From assembly GCA_965214295.1 (NCBI GenBank), contig OZ243944.1:3844001-3908000 (forward strand): a stretch of DNA of 64,000 nucleotides, written 5' to 3'. The notes beneath the pieces were generated by a model that ran no database searches, had not been told where the DNA came from, and saw only the letters and a list, made by a program, of their open reading frames with translations. The stretch is from JAJDUF01 sp965214295 (GTDB lineage Bacteria > Chloroflexota > UBA11872 > UBA12225 > JAJDUF01). The stretch's first letter is position 1; every line of letters starts with the position of its first letter. The position numbers and the translations under genes were made by a program. Shown piece after piece: positions 8,927-17,439 of this stretch.

Positions 8927-9346
8927 ATGCCCGCATTCGAGCTTACCAAAGTCAACCACATCGGCTACCCCATCAGCGACCGGCGCCGCTCCCTGGCCTT
9001 CTACCGAGACCTGCTCGGACTGGAGCTGATCCCCTCGATGGTGGATGGCCAGCGGGTCATCTGGACCCGGATGGCCGACGGCTCCATGCTGCACCTCATC
9101 GAGCCAGCGGACGGGGAGCCGGCTGGCTATCACGCCGCCTTCGAGGTGGACGATTTCGAGGCGGCGCTGGAGACGCTACAAGCGCACGGGTACGAGCCGG
9201 AGAGCAGCGGCGAGCGGCACGACGGGCAGCGGTATGTGTTTGTGCGCGATCCCGACGGCAACCGCGTGGAGCTGACGACACCCTCCAACCTCCGGCCGAG
9301 CAACCGGGTGGTGGACGAGTGGGGCTACACCAGCGAAGGCGGATAA
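8927..9346 (+). CDS. Glyoxalase/VOC family protein
   Basis: ATG at 8927 is preferred to the upstream GTG at 8885 because GAAGGAG sits 8 bases before it, giving 139 residues. One vicinal-oxygen-chelate module is complete: NHIGYPISDRRRSLAFYRDLLGLEL at the start, MLHLIEP in the middle, YHAAFEVDDFEAALETL, and the closing FVRDPDGNRVELTTP. Putative metal ligands are the His of NHIGY, the His of MLHLIE or of YHAAFEV, and the Glu of NRVELT. Reaction unknown; the family includes lyases, epimerases and dioxygenases. Confidence 0.88.
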   Translation: MPAFELTKVNHIGYPISDRRRSLAFYRDLLGLELIPSMVDGQRVIWTRMADGSMLHLIEPADGEPAGYHAAFEVDDFEAALETLQAHGYEPESSGERHDGQRYVFVRDPDGNRVELTTPSNLRPSNRVVDEWGYTSEGG

Positions 9347-9436
9347 CGCCGTAGCCACTCGGACGGTCAACCTGCCCCGCCGACTGACCCCGACACGGTG
9401 AGGAGGACGCGATAAGCCGCGCTCATACTTGGCTGA

Positions 9437-9577
9437 CACGCGGATTTGACCAGTTCCGGCGCGGTAGAGGGGGCTGCATTCGCCGGCCAATGGGTGCAAT
9501 ATCGCCTGTCCCTCGGCGCAGTGAACAGCGGTCGCACCCCGCGAGTGACGGAGGTGGCCGTCACCTATACCGAGTGA
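9437..9577 (+). pseudogene. Fragment of a secreted beta-rich protein
   Basis: One frame reads DLTSSGAVEGAAFAGQWVQYR, then LSLGAVNSGRTPRVTEVAVTYTE and a stop at 9575. This resembles the last strand pair of secreted beta-sandwich repeats of the type 'QYRxxLxxxNSxxTPxVxxVxVxY'. There is an in-frame stop at 9434 and no start codon, so only a C-terminal stub remains. It lies next to the truncated NYN gene, which suggests repeated deletion here. Assignment rests on pattern recognition only. Confidence 0.45.
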
Positions 9578-9600
9578 CCGGCCGGGGGTAAAAAAGAGAA

Positions 9601-9618
9601 ACGCCCCTTGCGGGGCGT
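9601..9618 (-). terminator. Rho-independent terminator, minus orientation
   Basis: A 7-bp perfect stem ACGCCCC/GGGGCGT closes a 4-base loop. Read on the minus strand, the stem is followed by TTTCTCTTTTTTACC, giving the U-run of an intrinsic terminator. Read on the plus strand there is no T-run. It would stop transcription coming leftwards from the Gfo/Idh gene, after that transcript has run antisense through the truncated NYN gene. Confidence 0.7.
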
Positions 9619-9717
9619 CGGCCCAACGATACTATTCGCTGGGGGGGTATTAGGATTATGTAAATCTTGGTACTATTTGTCAACCCGCATGTTACCCCAG
9701 GCATGAAGGAATGCTTG

Positions 9718-9948
9718 ATGCAGCGTGTGACAGTGTACGTGGACGGATTCAATCTCTATTACGGCCTCGGATCCAAGGGCTGGCGGCGCTACTACTGGCT
9801 CGACGTGCGCCGTCTTGCCGAGAGCCTGCTGCACCCCGGTCAGCGCTTAACGGCGGTCAGGTATTTTACTGCCCGGCTCTCGTCGCAGGCCGACGACCCC
9901 GATAAGCCGGTGCGGCGCTCACCGTGCGCTGCGTTCCAGTCGATCTAG
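9718..9948 (+). pseudogene. Truncated NYN-domain (PIN-like) protein
   Basis: ATG at 9718 follows AAGGA by 7 bases. The product starts MQRVTVYVDGFNLYYGL, the canonical NYN-domain opening with its first catalytic Asp, and continues WLDVRRLAESLLHPGQRLTAVRYFTARL. Homologous conservation ends near DDPDKPVRR, after which the frame reads a short unrelated tail and stops at 9948, inside the 3' end of the convergent Gfo/Idh gene. At 76 residues it lacks the later acidic residues of the domain (usual length is about 200), so nuclease activity is unlikely. Confidence 0.8.
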
Positions 9949-10854
9949 CACTTGGTATGATCCGAGTATCGCGCGGCCGGAAGTCAGCGGCTCACGGCCT
10001 TCCGCGACGGCGTTGACGAACTCCTCGTTCTGCCGCGGCACGGCGTCCTCATTCGTCTCCTCCGACAGCACGTTGCCGTCGCGGTCGGTGAAACGGCCGG
10101 CGTCATAGACCAGCAACTCCTCCTCGGCAATCACGGTGAAGCGCTGTGTGGCCGCGGGCACTATCGCGTTGTAGCTGAGGGCAAAGGTCGCCAGACCGCC
10201 GCTCGGAAATCGTAGCTGCGCCGAGACGTCGAGGGGAATACCTAACCGGTTGTCCGTCGAACCAAAGAACGCTCGCGCCGCCACCGGCAGCTCACCGAAC
10301 AGCCAGATCGCCTGGTCAACGGCATGACCACCATGATGCCACAAGAGATTATCCGTCCAACTGCGCCGTCGCCCCATCCAGTTGATGTTCTCCCGCCGGA
10401 AAAAGTGCCATTCGACATGGATATGGGAGGGCGTTAGCTCACCGGCAACGATCCTCTGCTTCAGCTCCCTCGTTGACGCCCAATACCGCTCCGTATGGCA
10501 GATCATCAGGGTCTTTCCCCGCGCGTCGGCCAGGGCGCACAGCGCCGCGGCCTCGCTATAGGAGAGGGCCATCGGGATTTCGAGCAGCACGTGCCTGTCC
10601 GCCTCCAACGCGGCCCGGGCCTGCTCGTAGTGAACCTGGCTCGGCGAGGTAATGAGCACGGCGTCCACCCCAGGCCGCGCCAGCGCCTCGCCGAGGTCCA
10701 GCGTGGCGAGCGGCGCCCCGCAGCTGGCGGCAAACTCGCGCGTCGGCTCGATCAGCCGCCCGACGACGGAGTCGATCTCGACGCCTGCGAGCTGCAGCAG
10801 CGCATCCCGATGAACGGCGGCGATGCTCCCGTACCCTGTGATGCAGAACCTCAT
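9919..10854 (-). CDS. Gfo/Idh/MocA family oxidoreductase
   Basis: ATG at 10854 is preceded by GGAGGCGAGAGG; longer in-frame extensions read low-quality sequence. The 311-residue product opens with a Rossmann motif (MRFCITGYGSIAAVHRDAL) and continues with DAVLITSPSQVHYEQARAALEADRHVLLEIPMA, where the usual E-K-P motif reads E-I-P-M. The catalytic-lysine position is therefore changed to Ile, which may alter or remove dehydrogenase activity. The C-terminal domain has LLWHHGGHAVDQAIWLFG, with candidate substrate-binding histidines. Probably acts on a sugar or cyclitol derivative. It is divergent from the SDR gene at 11107, with a 250-bp shared upstream region. Confidence 0.88.
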   Translation of the reverse strand: MRFCITGYGSIAAVHRDALLQLAGVEIDSVVGRLIEPTREFAASCGAPLATLDLGEALARPGVDAVLITSPSQVHYEQARAALEADRHVLLEIPMALSYSEAAALCALADARGKTLMICHTERYWASTRELKQRIVAGELTPSHIHVEWHFFRRENINWMGRRRSWTDNLLWHHGGHAVDQAIWLFGELPVAARAFFGSTDNRLGIPLDVSAQLRFPSGGLATFALSYNAIVPAATQRFTVIAEEELLVYDAGRFTDRDGNVLSEETNEDAVPRQNEEFVNAVAEGREPLTSGRAILGSYQVLDRLERSAR

Positions 10855-11106
10855 CCTCTCGCCTCCATGAGCGTGCATACCCCTGGTATGCTTGCGCCTG
10901 GCCCCCCATCCTTGGTGCGTGCCGTGATCCGGGGGCGGCGGCGCCCGCCGCTGCGCGGCTAGGCCGCTCCTGGCGCACGGACAGTGTGCGCCATCGCGCA
11001 CCGCTCATCAACGTCATCGGTAGTCAGTGACCAGGAGCCGGTAGCCAAGGGCCGGCGCGCCAGCGCACTGAGCGCGGGCCGGTAGGCCCGGTCAGAGGAG
11101 GTAGCA

Positions 11107-11910
11107 ATGCGGCTAGCGGACAAAGTAGCCTTCGTGACGGGTGCCGCGCGGGGTATCGGTCGTGGTATTGCGCTGCGCTTCGCGGACGAAGGCGCCCACG
11201 TCGTCGTCGGGGAGATTGACGTAGACACGGCACAGGTGACGGTAAGGGAGGTCCGGGCGAAGGGCAGTCACGCCTTGGCCGTGGCGTGCAACGTCACACA
11301 GGCGACCTCCGTGCAGGCGGCGGTGGGCCGGGCACTCGACGAGTTCGGCCGCATTGACATTCTGGTCAACAACGCCGGGACCGGACAGCGCGTGGTCGAG
11401 ACCGTGGACCTCGACGAGGCCGAATGGGAGCGCGTCCTGGCCGTGAACCTTACCGGGGTATTCCTTTGCAGCAAGTACGTCGGACGCCAGCTGATGCGGC
11501 AGGACAGCGGCAAGATCATCAACCTCTCGTCCATCAACGGCATCTCCGGCCCACCGCTGGTCGCCGCCTACAACGCCGCGAAGTGGGCCGTGATCGGCTT
11601 CACCAAGACCCTCGCCGTCGAACTGGCACCGTACCACGTCAACGTGAACGCGATCTGCCCCGGCCCGGTGGACACCGACTTCCAGAAAGCCAACATGGCC
11701 GAGCGGGCAGCGGCGATGGGTATTCCGGAAGCCGACTTGCGCGAGCGGCTGCGGCAGTCCATACCGCTGGGGCGCTGGACAACACCGGAGGACATCGCCG
11801 CCGCCGCCACATTCCTAGCCTCCGACGACTCGGTCCACATGACCGGCGAGCACCTCGTCGTCTCCGGCGGCTTGAGCGGCGTCTCCGGCGTCGCGCCAAG
11901 GCGCCGCTGA
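11107..11910 (+). CDS. Short-chain dehydrogenase/reductase
   Basis: 267 residues of a classical SDR. Cofactor motif TGAARGIG (11-18), NNAG (88-91), and catalytic Ser142, Tyr155, Lys159 (YNAAK) are all present. The C-terminal half has the PG motif (NAICPGPVDTDF) and the terminal GEHLVVSGG. The acidic residue at the end of strand 2 (VVVGEIDVD) suggests NAD preference. AGAGGAGGT lies 3-4 bases before the ATG, a very strong ribosome site. Divergent from a Gfo/Idh oxidoreductase, suggesting a shared role in sugar or polyol oxidation, though the substrate is unknown. Confidence 0.93.
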   Translation: MRLADKVAFVTGAARGIGRGIALRFADEGAHVVVGEIDVDTAQVTVREVRAKGSHALAVACNVTQATSVQAAVGRALDEFGRIDILVNNAGTGQRVVETVDLDEAEWERVLAVNLTGVFLCSKYVGRQLMRQDSGKIINLSSINGISGPPLVAAYNAAKWAVIGFTKTLAVELAPYHVNVNAICPGPVDTDFQKANMAERAAAMGIPEADLRERLRQSIPLGRWTTPEDIAAAATFLASDDSVHMTGEHLVVSGGLSGVSGVAPRRR

Positions 11911-12044
11911 CGCTACCTCCACTGCGTCGTCGTGTGTCATCGGTAATTACGCGGCCTGGATTGCGGTGCAAGCCGCAATGGTGAGCGGGATTCCGCCGGT
12001 TGCATACCACTATCTCCAGGTTATAAAATGTGGATGGTGGGCAC

Positions 12045-15000
12045 ATGGATATGGCAACCGATGCGATTATCTCGAAGATCGAGGCTTCCAGAAAAGAGCT
12101 TCTGGACCTGGGACTCCGCAATCCGCTACTGAACTATCGTGCCCTCAAATCCAGGGGGGTAGATGTTGTCGACGATATCCCGGCATCCGTCTTCGATATT
12201 CTAGTGCGTAAGGAGCGAAGAATGTCGTTCCTGCCTCGCCCGGATGACGACGAGGACTACGAGCTAGGCCAATCGGAGTACGACGACGACAATCCTGATG
12301 TCCTCGCTCGACGGCACACGGATAATCGCTTGCAGACCAATGAGCCATCCGACCGACTGCAATCTCGCCTACTCAACACTTACTACACTGCCAATACGGT
12401 GATCCAGGAGCAGGGCGTGAACACCCTGTTCATTGCACTTGGAATGGTCGAGTGGTACGAATCGGATACCAGCGATAGTGTACGTCGGGCACCGCTGGTA
12501 CTGATCCCGGTCAGCCTGGAACGATCCAGCGTCGGTGCCCCCTTCCACGTAAAATATACCGGCGAGGAGCTGGGAGCAAACATCTCGTTCCGTGAAAAGG
12601 CACGAACGGAGTTCGGCGTTGATGTTCCTGATCTGCACGATAATGACGAGGAGGGCGAGGAAGATGTAGATCTGCCAGCCTATTTCTACAAAGTCGAGCG
12701 CAATATAAAGGGGCTGAACCGCTGGTCCGTTGACAAAGCGAGCATCGTGCTCGGCTTCTTCTCGTTTAGCAAGCTCCTCATGTACCGGGATTTGGATAGC
12801 GAAAACTGGCCGGCCGGGACCGGACCGCTGGAAAGCAAAACCGTGCATGCCCTATTTGAGGCAGGATTTACGGAACCTGAAGCGGAAATCGGCGAGGAAG
12901 ACCATCTCGATGACCACTTGCGCCCGGAAGACACGCATCATGTTGTTGATGCCGATTCGTCGCAGGCGTTGGCTATATCCGACGTGGCTACCGGCCGGAA
13001 TCTGGTTATCCAGGGACCGCCGGGTACCGGCAAGTCCCAGACCATCACGAACATCATTGCCGCGGCCATGAGCCAGAATAAGAAGGTGCTGTTCGTTTCC
13101 GAGAAAATGGCCGCCCTGGAGGTTGTCAAGCGCCGGCTCGATGGCCTCCAGCTAGGTGATGCCTGCCTGGAGCTACACAGCCACAAGACCACCAAAAGAG
13201 CCGTGCTTGATGAGCTGAGAAGAGCCTGGGAGCTAGGCCGCCCGGATGTTACCGGGATGGAAGACGATTTTGCCACCCTGGCCCGCGTTCAGAGTAGTCT
13301 GAACGAATATGCCGAGGCGGTGAATACTCCGGTCGGAAACACAGGAGTCACTCCTTTCAGAGCCTACGGCGAGCTGCTGCACCTTCAGAGCTTGGGGGCG
13401 GGCAATGACTCACTGCCCCGACCGGAGATCGCCGGCATTGACTCCTGGTCACGGGCGGACTTCCAGGAAAAGCATACTGTTGTCGCCAACCTTCAGCACA
13501 GCCTGGGGCGCGTCGGGAGCCTGAAACAGCACCCTTTCAGGGGTTGTAGAATCCAGGTAGTGCTGCCGCCCGACGTGGATTCATTACGAGAGAAAATTAA
13601 CGCCGCTCGCCAGTCGTTGGACGCCCTTCTTCTTGCCGTTCGGTCCACGCTCTCGAAATACAAGACGAAACGCCTGCGATTCTTCTTGCCCCCATATCGC
13701 CGCGCCAAAAAGCAACTGTCCACGCTATGCAGTGGCAAACTGCCGGATGATATCGAACAGCAGATCGCGCTCATCAATGCAATCCGTGAGAAATCCCAGC
13801 TCCGGGAAACAAGTGACATCCCCGACTTGTCGAAACGGGTCACAGACGCGCAGAAATCACATATCGGTTGTTTGGAAAGTGTCCAGGATGCCCTCGATAT
13901 GGATTTCAGGAAGAGATTCGGGCATCCCAAGGGATTGGCCGGATTGCCGCTGGAAGAACAGCAAGGAACGCTAGTGAACTGGTCGAGTCGGATACATGAA
14001 ATCCAGGATATTGCGGTCGTCAATAACGCCCTGCGCGATGCCGAAAAGGAAGGTCTCCAGGCCATCACAAAGCTAGTGGAGGAATGGCCGGAAGCATCCG
14101 ACCACCTGATCGCCTGTTTAGAACAGGCTTGGTATGAACGCATTGTCTCCCATGCTTTTGGTGAACGGCCGGCTCTTACCGGTTTCGACGGCAGTAGCTA
14201 TGAAGCGCACAGAGAGCAGTTCCGTGAGATGGATACCCTCGTGTTGGGTCACAACCGAGCCAGGGTTGCCTACGCACACTGGGAGGGTCTTCCGAAGCAT
14301 AACGGAGCCGGTCAACTGCGAGTTTTACGCCGAGAGTTCGAGAAAAAGCGCCGCCATCTGCCCATCCGGCAGTTGATGGAACGGGCCGGAAATGCGATCC
14401 AGGCAATCAAGCCGGTGTTTATGATGAGTCCGCTGTCCATCGCGACCTATCTGGTGCCGGGTAGCGTGAGCTTTGACCTGGTAGTGTTTGACGAGGCCAG
14501 CCAGGTAAGGCCGGTAGATGCCTTGGGGGCGTTGCTCCGCGCCGACCAAACGGTGGTGGTAGGAGACGACCGGCAGCTATCGCCGACCAGTTTCTTCGAT
14601 GTCGTCACGCACGCCGAGGGTGACGACATCGATATGCATAGGTGGCGGAAGTACCACGGTCTTCACGATACCCCGACGAGGCACTTACGCAAGCATATCA
14701 TCGAGATTGTGCGTGTTGAGGGACCGGTGCATGGCGATGTGGTCGCTCGCAGAATTGCAGCCGCCGCCGGTGTTTCAAGAATGAGCGCCAAGATCAGAGC
14801 AAATCTTGAACGAGTGATAAAAGGTGTCGTAGGCTACAAAGGAAACGGCATAGTCAGAAAAGGTGAATTTCTGTGGCCGGCAGACATGAAGCGTCCTGCT
14901 GTTCGTGACCGGAGTGCTGTGCCGCAAGCTAAGAAGATCGAGTTGATCTCACCGGAAGAGATTGCCGAAGCCGTCAAAATGATTGTAGAGCGTTCCTATG

Positions 15001-15155
15001 GGATTGACAGGGCAGATGCAGCGCCGGAGGCGGGACGAATCCTGGGATTCAGGCGCGTGTCCAGGGACACCAGAGCAAAGATAGATTCCGTTATTGAGGA
15101 CTTGATTGGCGACGGTGCTCTGAATGACGATGCGGGACACCTGACCCTGCCTTAG
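12045..15155 (+). CDS. DUF4011/DUF3320 helicase-like protein lacking RecA2 and nuclease domains
   Basis: About 1036 residues from ATG 12045 (GTG 12030 is also possible). The N-terminal DUF4011 region (IEASRKELLDLGLRNPLLNYR) leads to a superfamily 1 motor: Walker A GPPGTGKSQT near residue 324, Walker B FDEASQ near 816, motif III GDDRQLSPT near 840. Full-length relatives, usually 1500-2000 residues, then have the second RecA domain and a Vsr/REase-like nuclease. Here residue about 855 runs almost directly into the C-terminal DUF3320-type winged-helix region (HLRKHIIEIVRVEGPVHGDVVARRI, FLWP, VRDRSAVPQ). Without motifs IV-VI it should not translocate on DNA, though it may still bind nucleotide. 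Base composition is less GC-rich than its neighbours, consistent with transfer of a defence-type gene. Confidence 0.85.
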   Translation: MDMATDAIISKIEASRKELLDLGLRNPLLNYRALKSRGVDVVDDIPASVFDILVRKERRMSFLPRPDDDEDYELGQSEYDDDNPDVLARRHTDNRLQTNEPSDRLQSRLLNTYYTANTVIQEQGVNTLFIALGMVEWYESDTSDSVRRAPLVLIPVSLERSSVGAPFHVKYTGEELGANISFREKARTEFGVDVPDLHDNDEEGEEDVDLPAYFYKVERNIKGLNRWSVDKASIVLGFFSFSKLLMYRDLDSENWPAGTGPLESKTVHALFEAGFTEPEAEIGEEDHLDDHLRPEDTHHVVDADSSQALAISDVATGRNLVIQGPPGTGKSQTITNIIAAAMSQNKKVLFVSEKMAALEVVKRRLDGLQLGDACLELHSHKTTKRAVLDELRRAWELGRPDVTGMEDDFATLARVQSSLNEYAEAVNTPVGNTGVTPFRAYGELLHLQSLGAGNDSLPRPEIAGIDSWSRADFQEKHTVVANLQHSLGRVGSLKQHPFRGCRIQVVLPPDVDSLREKINAARQSLDALLLAVRSTLSKYKTKRLRFFLPPYRRAKKQLSTLCSGKLPDDIEQQIALINAIREKSQLRETSDIPDLSKRVTDAQKSHIGCLESVQDALDMDFRKRFGHPKGLAGLPLEEQQGTLVNWSSRIHEIQDIAVVNNALRDAEKEGLQAITKLVEEWPEASDHLIACLEQAWYERIVSHAFGERPALTGFDGSSYEAHREQFREMDTLVLGHNRARVAYAHWEGLPKHNGAGQLRVLRREFEKKRRHLPIRQLMERAGNAIQAIKPVFMMSPLSIATYLVPGSVSFDLVVFDEASQVRPVDALGALLRADQTVVVGDDRQLSPTSFFDVVTHAEGDDIDMHRWRKYHGLHDTPTRHLRKHIIEIVRVEGPVHGDVVARRIAAAAGVSRMSAKIRANLERVIKGVVGYKGNGIVRKGEFLWPADMKRPAVRDRSAVPQAKKIELISPEEIAEAVKMIVERSYGIDRADAAPEAGRILGFRRVSRDTRAKIDSVIEDLIGDGALNDDAGHLTLP

Positions 15156-15178
15156 CCAGACAAAATTAGGGAGCACAC

Positions 15179-16225
15179 ATGCCGATCAAGACCGCTGTCG
15201 AGCTTGCTGCCCTCACTCGCGCCATCCTCCTGGCGGCGGGGACGAGCGAGGGCAATGCCGAGCGCATGGCCGAGGCGCTGGTCGCGTCCAACCTCTGCGG
15301 GGTGGACACGCACGGCGTCTTCCATCTCCCGGGCTATGTGGCGCACATCCAGGCCGGCTACCTCTGGCCGGCCGCGCGGCCGGCCATCGTCCGCGAGACG
15401 CCGACGAGCGCCCTCGTCACCGGCAACTGGACGTTCGGCCACGTCGCCGCGAAGTATGCGGCCGAGGTGGCCATCGCGAAGGCGCGCACCCAGAACGTCG
15501 CCGTGGTGGGGATCGTCCAAGCACACCACATCGGGCGGCTGGGAGAGTATGTGGAGCTAGCGGCGGCGCACGGGATGATCGGGATGGTCTGGGCCGGCGG
15601 GCAATCGGAGGAAACACCCCACGCCGTCCCCTACGGCGGGCGCCAGCGCGTCCTGCACACCAACCCCTTGGCCATCGGTTTTCCCGCCGGTGGGAATGCG
15701 CCAATCATGTTCGACTTCTCCACCACGGCGCTCTCCGGGGTCAAGGTCATCTTCGCGCACGAGCACAACGAGCCGCTGCCTCCAGGCAGTATCGTGGATA
15801 AAGAGGGGCGGCCGACGACAGACCCGGCCGACTTCTTTGCCGGCGGCGGACACCTCCCATTCGGCGGCCATAAGGGCTATGCCTTGATGGTGGCGGTGGA
15901 GCTTCTGAGCCGCGTGATGACCGGCGCGGACGCCCTCGCCGACCCGGCGCGCGGCGGCCCGTTCATGCGGCACCAGGGCGTGACCATGCTGATGCTGCGG
16001 GCCGATCTCTTCCAGCCCTTGGCCGATTTCACGGCCCGCGCCAGCGAGCTGGCGGGCCGGCTGCGGGCCGTGCCCCCCGCGCCGGGGTTCGACGAGGTGC
16101 TGGCGCCGGGCGACCCGGAGCAGCGCATCCGCGCTGCCCGCCAGCGGGACGGCGTTCCGGTCGCAGCGGACATTTGGCAATCGCTCGTAGATGTGGCCAC
16201 GTCGCTGGGCGTACCGGTGCCGTGA
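15179..16225 (+). CDS. Malate/L-lactate (type 2) dehydrogenase family protein
   Basis: 348 residues, the usual size. It matches the Ldh_2 family (YlbC/ComC/ureidoglycolate dehydrogenase group): GVDTHGVFHLPGYV near residue 41, GIVQAHHIGRLGEYVELAAAHGMIGMVWAGG, the NAD-site segment VLHTNPLAIGFPAG and FGGHKGYALMVAVELLSRVMTG. The family uses a fold distinct from classical lactate dehydrogenase and oxidises 2-hydroxy acids with NAD(P). AGGGAGC precedes the ATG. It starts 23 bp after the helicase-like gene but base composition is back to the genome norm, so the two are probably unrelated in function. It is convergent with the aminotransferase gene, only 6 bp apart. Confidence 0.92.
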   Translation: MPIKTAVELAALTRAILLAAGTSEGNAERMAEALVASNLCGVDTHGVFHLPGYVAHIQAGYLWPAARPAIVRETPTSALVTGNWTFGHVAAKYAAEVAIAKARTQNVAVVGIVQAHHIGRLGEYVELAAAHGMIGMVWAGGQSEETPHAVPYGGRQRVLHTNPLAIGFPAGGNAPIMFDFSTTALSGVKVIFAHEHNEPLPPGSIVDKEGRPTTDPADFFAGGGHLPFGGHKGYALMVAVELLSRVMTGADALADPARGGPFMRHQGVTMLMLRADLFQPLADFTARASELAGRLRAVPPAPGFDEVLAPGDPEQRIRAARQRDGVPVAADIWQSLVDVATSLGVPVP

Positions 16226-16231
16226 TCCGCG

Positions 16232-17179
16232 CTACTCCGCCTCCAACTGGGCGATGTAGGCCGCCCCGGCCTGGGCCTGCGCGACGATATCCAGACCGAC
16301 AAGCTCATTGAAGGCCGTCATGAGGCGCTGCGTGATCGGGCCGGGTATGCCATCACCGAGCGTCTGACCCTCAAAGCGCGTCATTGGCATGATACAGGTG
16401 GTCGTGGAGGTGAAGAAGGCTTCATCGGCATTGAGCAGGTCATATGGCTCCAGATTGCGCTCCAGCACGGGAATACCCAAGTCGGACGCAAGCTCCAGGA
16501 CGCAGTTGCGCGTGACACCGCGCAAGATGTTGCGCCCTTCGGGCGAGTACAGCGTCCCGTCATGCACGAGGAACACGTTGCTCCCCACGCCTTCCGCGAT
16601 GTACCCGTCGCCATCGAGCAGCACCGCCCAGCCCTCCGGGTCAATCCGATGCGCCTGGTGTTCGGCGCGGATGTAGTAGATGCGGCTGCGGCTCTTCACT
16701 TTGGGATCAACGAACTGCGCCGGTACTGCACGCTGCGACGGAATGACGCCATGGACACCGGTCCTATATTGCGGGCCGAGCTTCACCATCCGCCAGGCCA
16801 ACGAGAAACAGTTAATCACGATTGTCGGGCGCAGACCGTCCGGAAAGACGCTGCGGTAGATGCCCAGGGGGCCCGGCGAGACGTTGTGCGTAATCTGGAA
16901 GTCCAGCCCATCGCTGAATTGACCGCGGTTCGCCGCGATGGTCTCATGGGTGGCCGCCTCCATCTCGTCTATGGTCAAGCCACAATCTATCTCGGCGAGG
17001 CGCATGGAAGCGTACAGCCGGTTCAAGTGCTCCCGCAGCCGGAACGGTTTCCCGCGAAACGTGCGCGTTACCTCGAAGACGACATCGCCATACACGAGCG
17101 CCGAGTCGAAGACCGATATCCGCGCTTCGGACTCCGGGACCAGTTCACCGTTGAAATAGGCTAGCCGCTCGCTACTCAT
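16232..17179 (-). CDS. Class IV aminotransferase (branched-chain/D-amino acid type)
   Basis: Start ATG at 17179 follows AGAGGAATGAACTG, giving 315 residues. Fold-type IV PLP landmarks: AYFNGELVPESEARISVFDSALVYGDVVFEVTRTF at the start, a probable PLP lysine K162 (DPKVKSRSRIYY), the conserved glutamate in IAEGVGSNVFLVHDG, and ADEAFFTSTTTCIMPM near the C-terminus. The family includes BCAT, D-alanine transaminase and ADC lyase; STTT and the lack of the ADC-lyase pattern favour an amino acid transaminase. The exact substrate is not determinable from sequence alone. Confidence 0.88.
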   Translation of the reverse strand: MSSERLAYFNGELVPESEARISVFDSALVYGDVVFEVTRTFRGKPFRLREHLNRLYASMRLAEIDCGLTIDEMEAATHETIAANRGQFSDGLDFQITHNVSPGPLGIYRSVFPDGLRPTIVINCFSLAWRMVKLGPQYRTGVHGVIPSQRAVPAQFVDPKVKSRSRIYYIRAEHQAHRIDPEGWAVLLDGDGYIAEGVGSNVFLVHDGTLYSPEGRNILRGVTRNCVLELASDLGIPVLERNLEPYDLLNADEAFFTSTTTCIMPMTRFEGQTLGDGIPGPITQRLMTAFNELVGLDIVAQAQAGAAYIAQLEAE

Positions 17180-17370
17180 CAGTTCATTCCTCTTCCTATA
17201 CCTAGAATCTCCGCTCCACCCACCATGCAGCCACGCCGATACGTCCCTCTTGGCAGCCGAGCGGTGTGAGGTAGGCATTCATTCTACCGAAACCTCCCCA
17301 CATCCGCTTGGCGCGACTAGCCCAGCTCCCTGTGTCCACGAACCGGACGGTGCGGCCGCTGCGCGACCGC

Positions 17371-17399
17371 TTGACATCGGCGCCGGTCGAGCGTACAAT
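17371..17399 (+). promoter_or_regulatory. Sigma-70 type promoter of the tetR-ABC operon
   Basis: TTGACA at 17371-17376 and TACAAT at 17394-17399 are separated by exactly 17 bp. This is one mismatch from the full consensus and stands out in this GC-rich background. The predicted start site falls inside the palindrome at 17401-17428. Confidence 0.88.
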
Positions 17400-17400
17400 G

Positions 17401-17428
17401 ATAACTGACTGACTATTCAGTCAGTTAT
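17401..17428. promoter_or_regulatory. TetR-type operator palindrome
   Basis: Arms ATAACTGACTGA and TCAGTCAGTTAT are perfect 12-bp inverted repeats around a 4-base centre (CTAT). The site overlaps the expected transcription start and ends 11 bp before the tetR ATG, the classic position for autorepression by steric block of RNA polymerase. Confidence 0.9.
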
Positions 17429-17439
17429 GTGAGGGAACG

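Larger units (their letters stand above)
9347..9717. other. Non-coding stretch with gene remnant and terminator
   Basis: This 371-bp stretch has no intact gene. It contains a short decayed coding remnant (9437-9577), a GC-rich hairpin (9601-9618) and an A+T-richer tract (about 9640-9700) that may hold the promoter for the truncated NYN gene. No consensus promoter could be fixed by eye. Confidence 0.6.

Noticed and set aside
15179..16225. Functional link between the helicase-like gene and the type-2 dehydrogenase
   Set aside because: They are only 23 bp apart, but base composition changes sharply and the families are unrelated; adjacency looks incidental.
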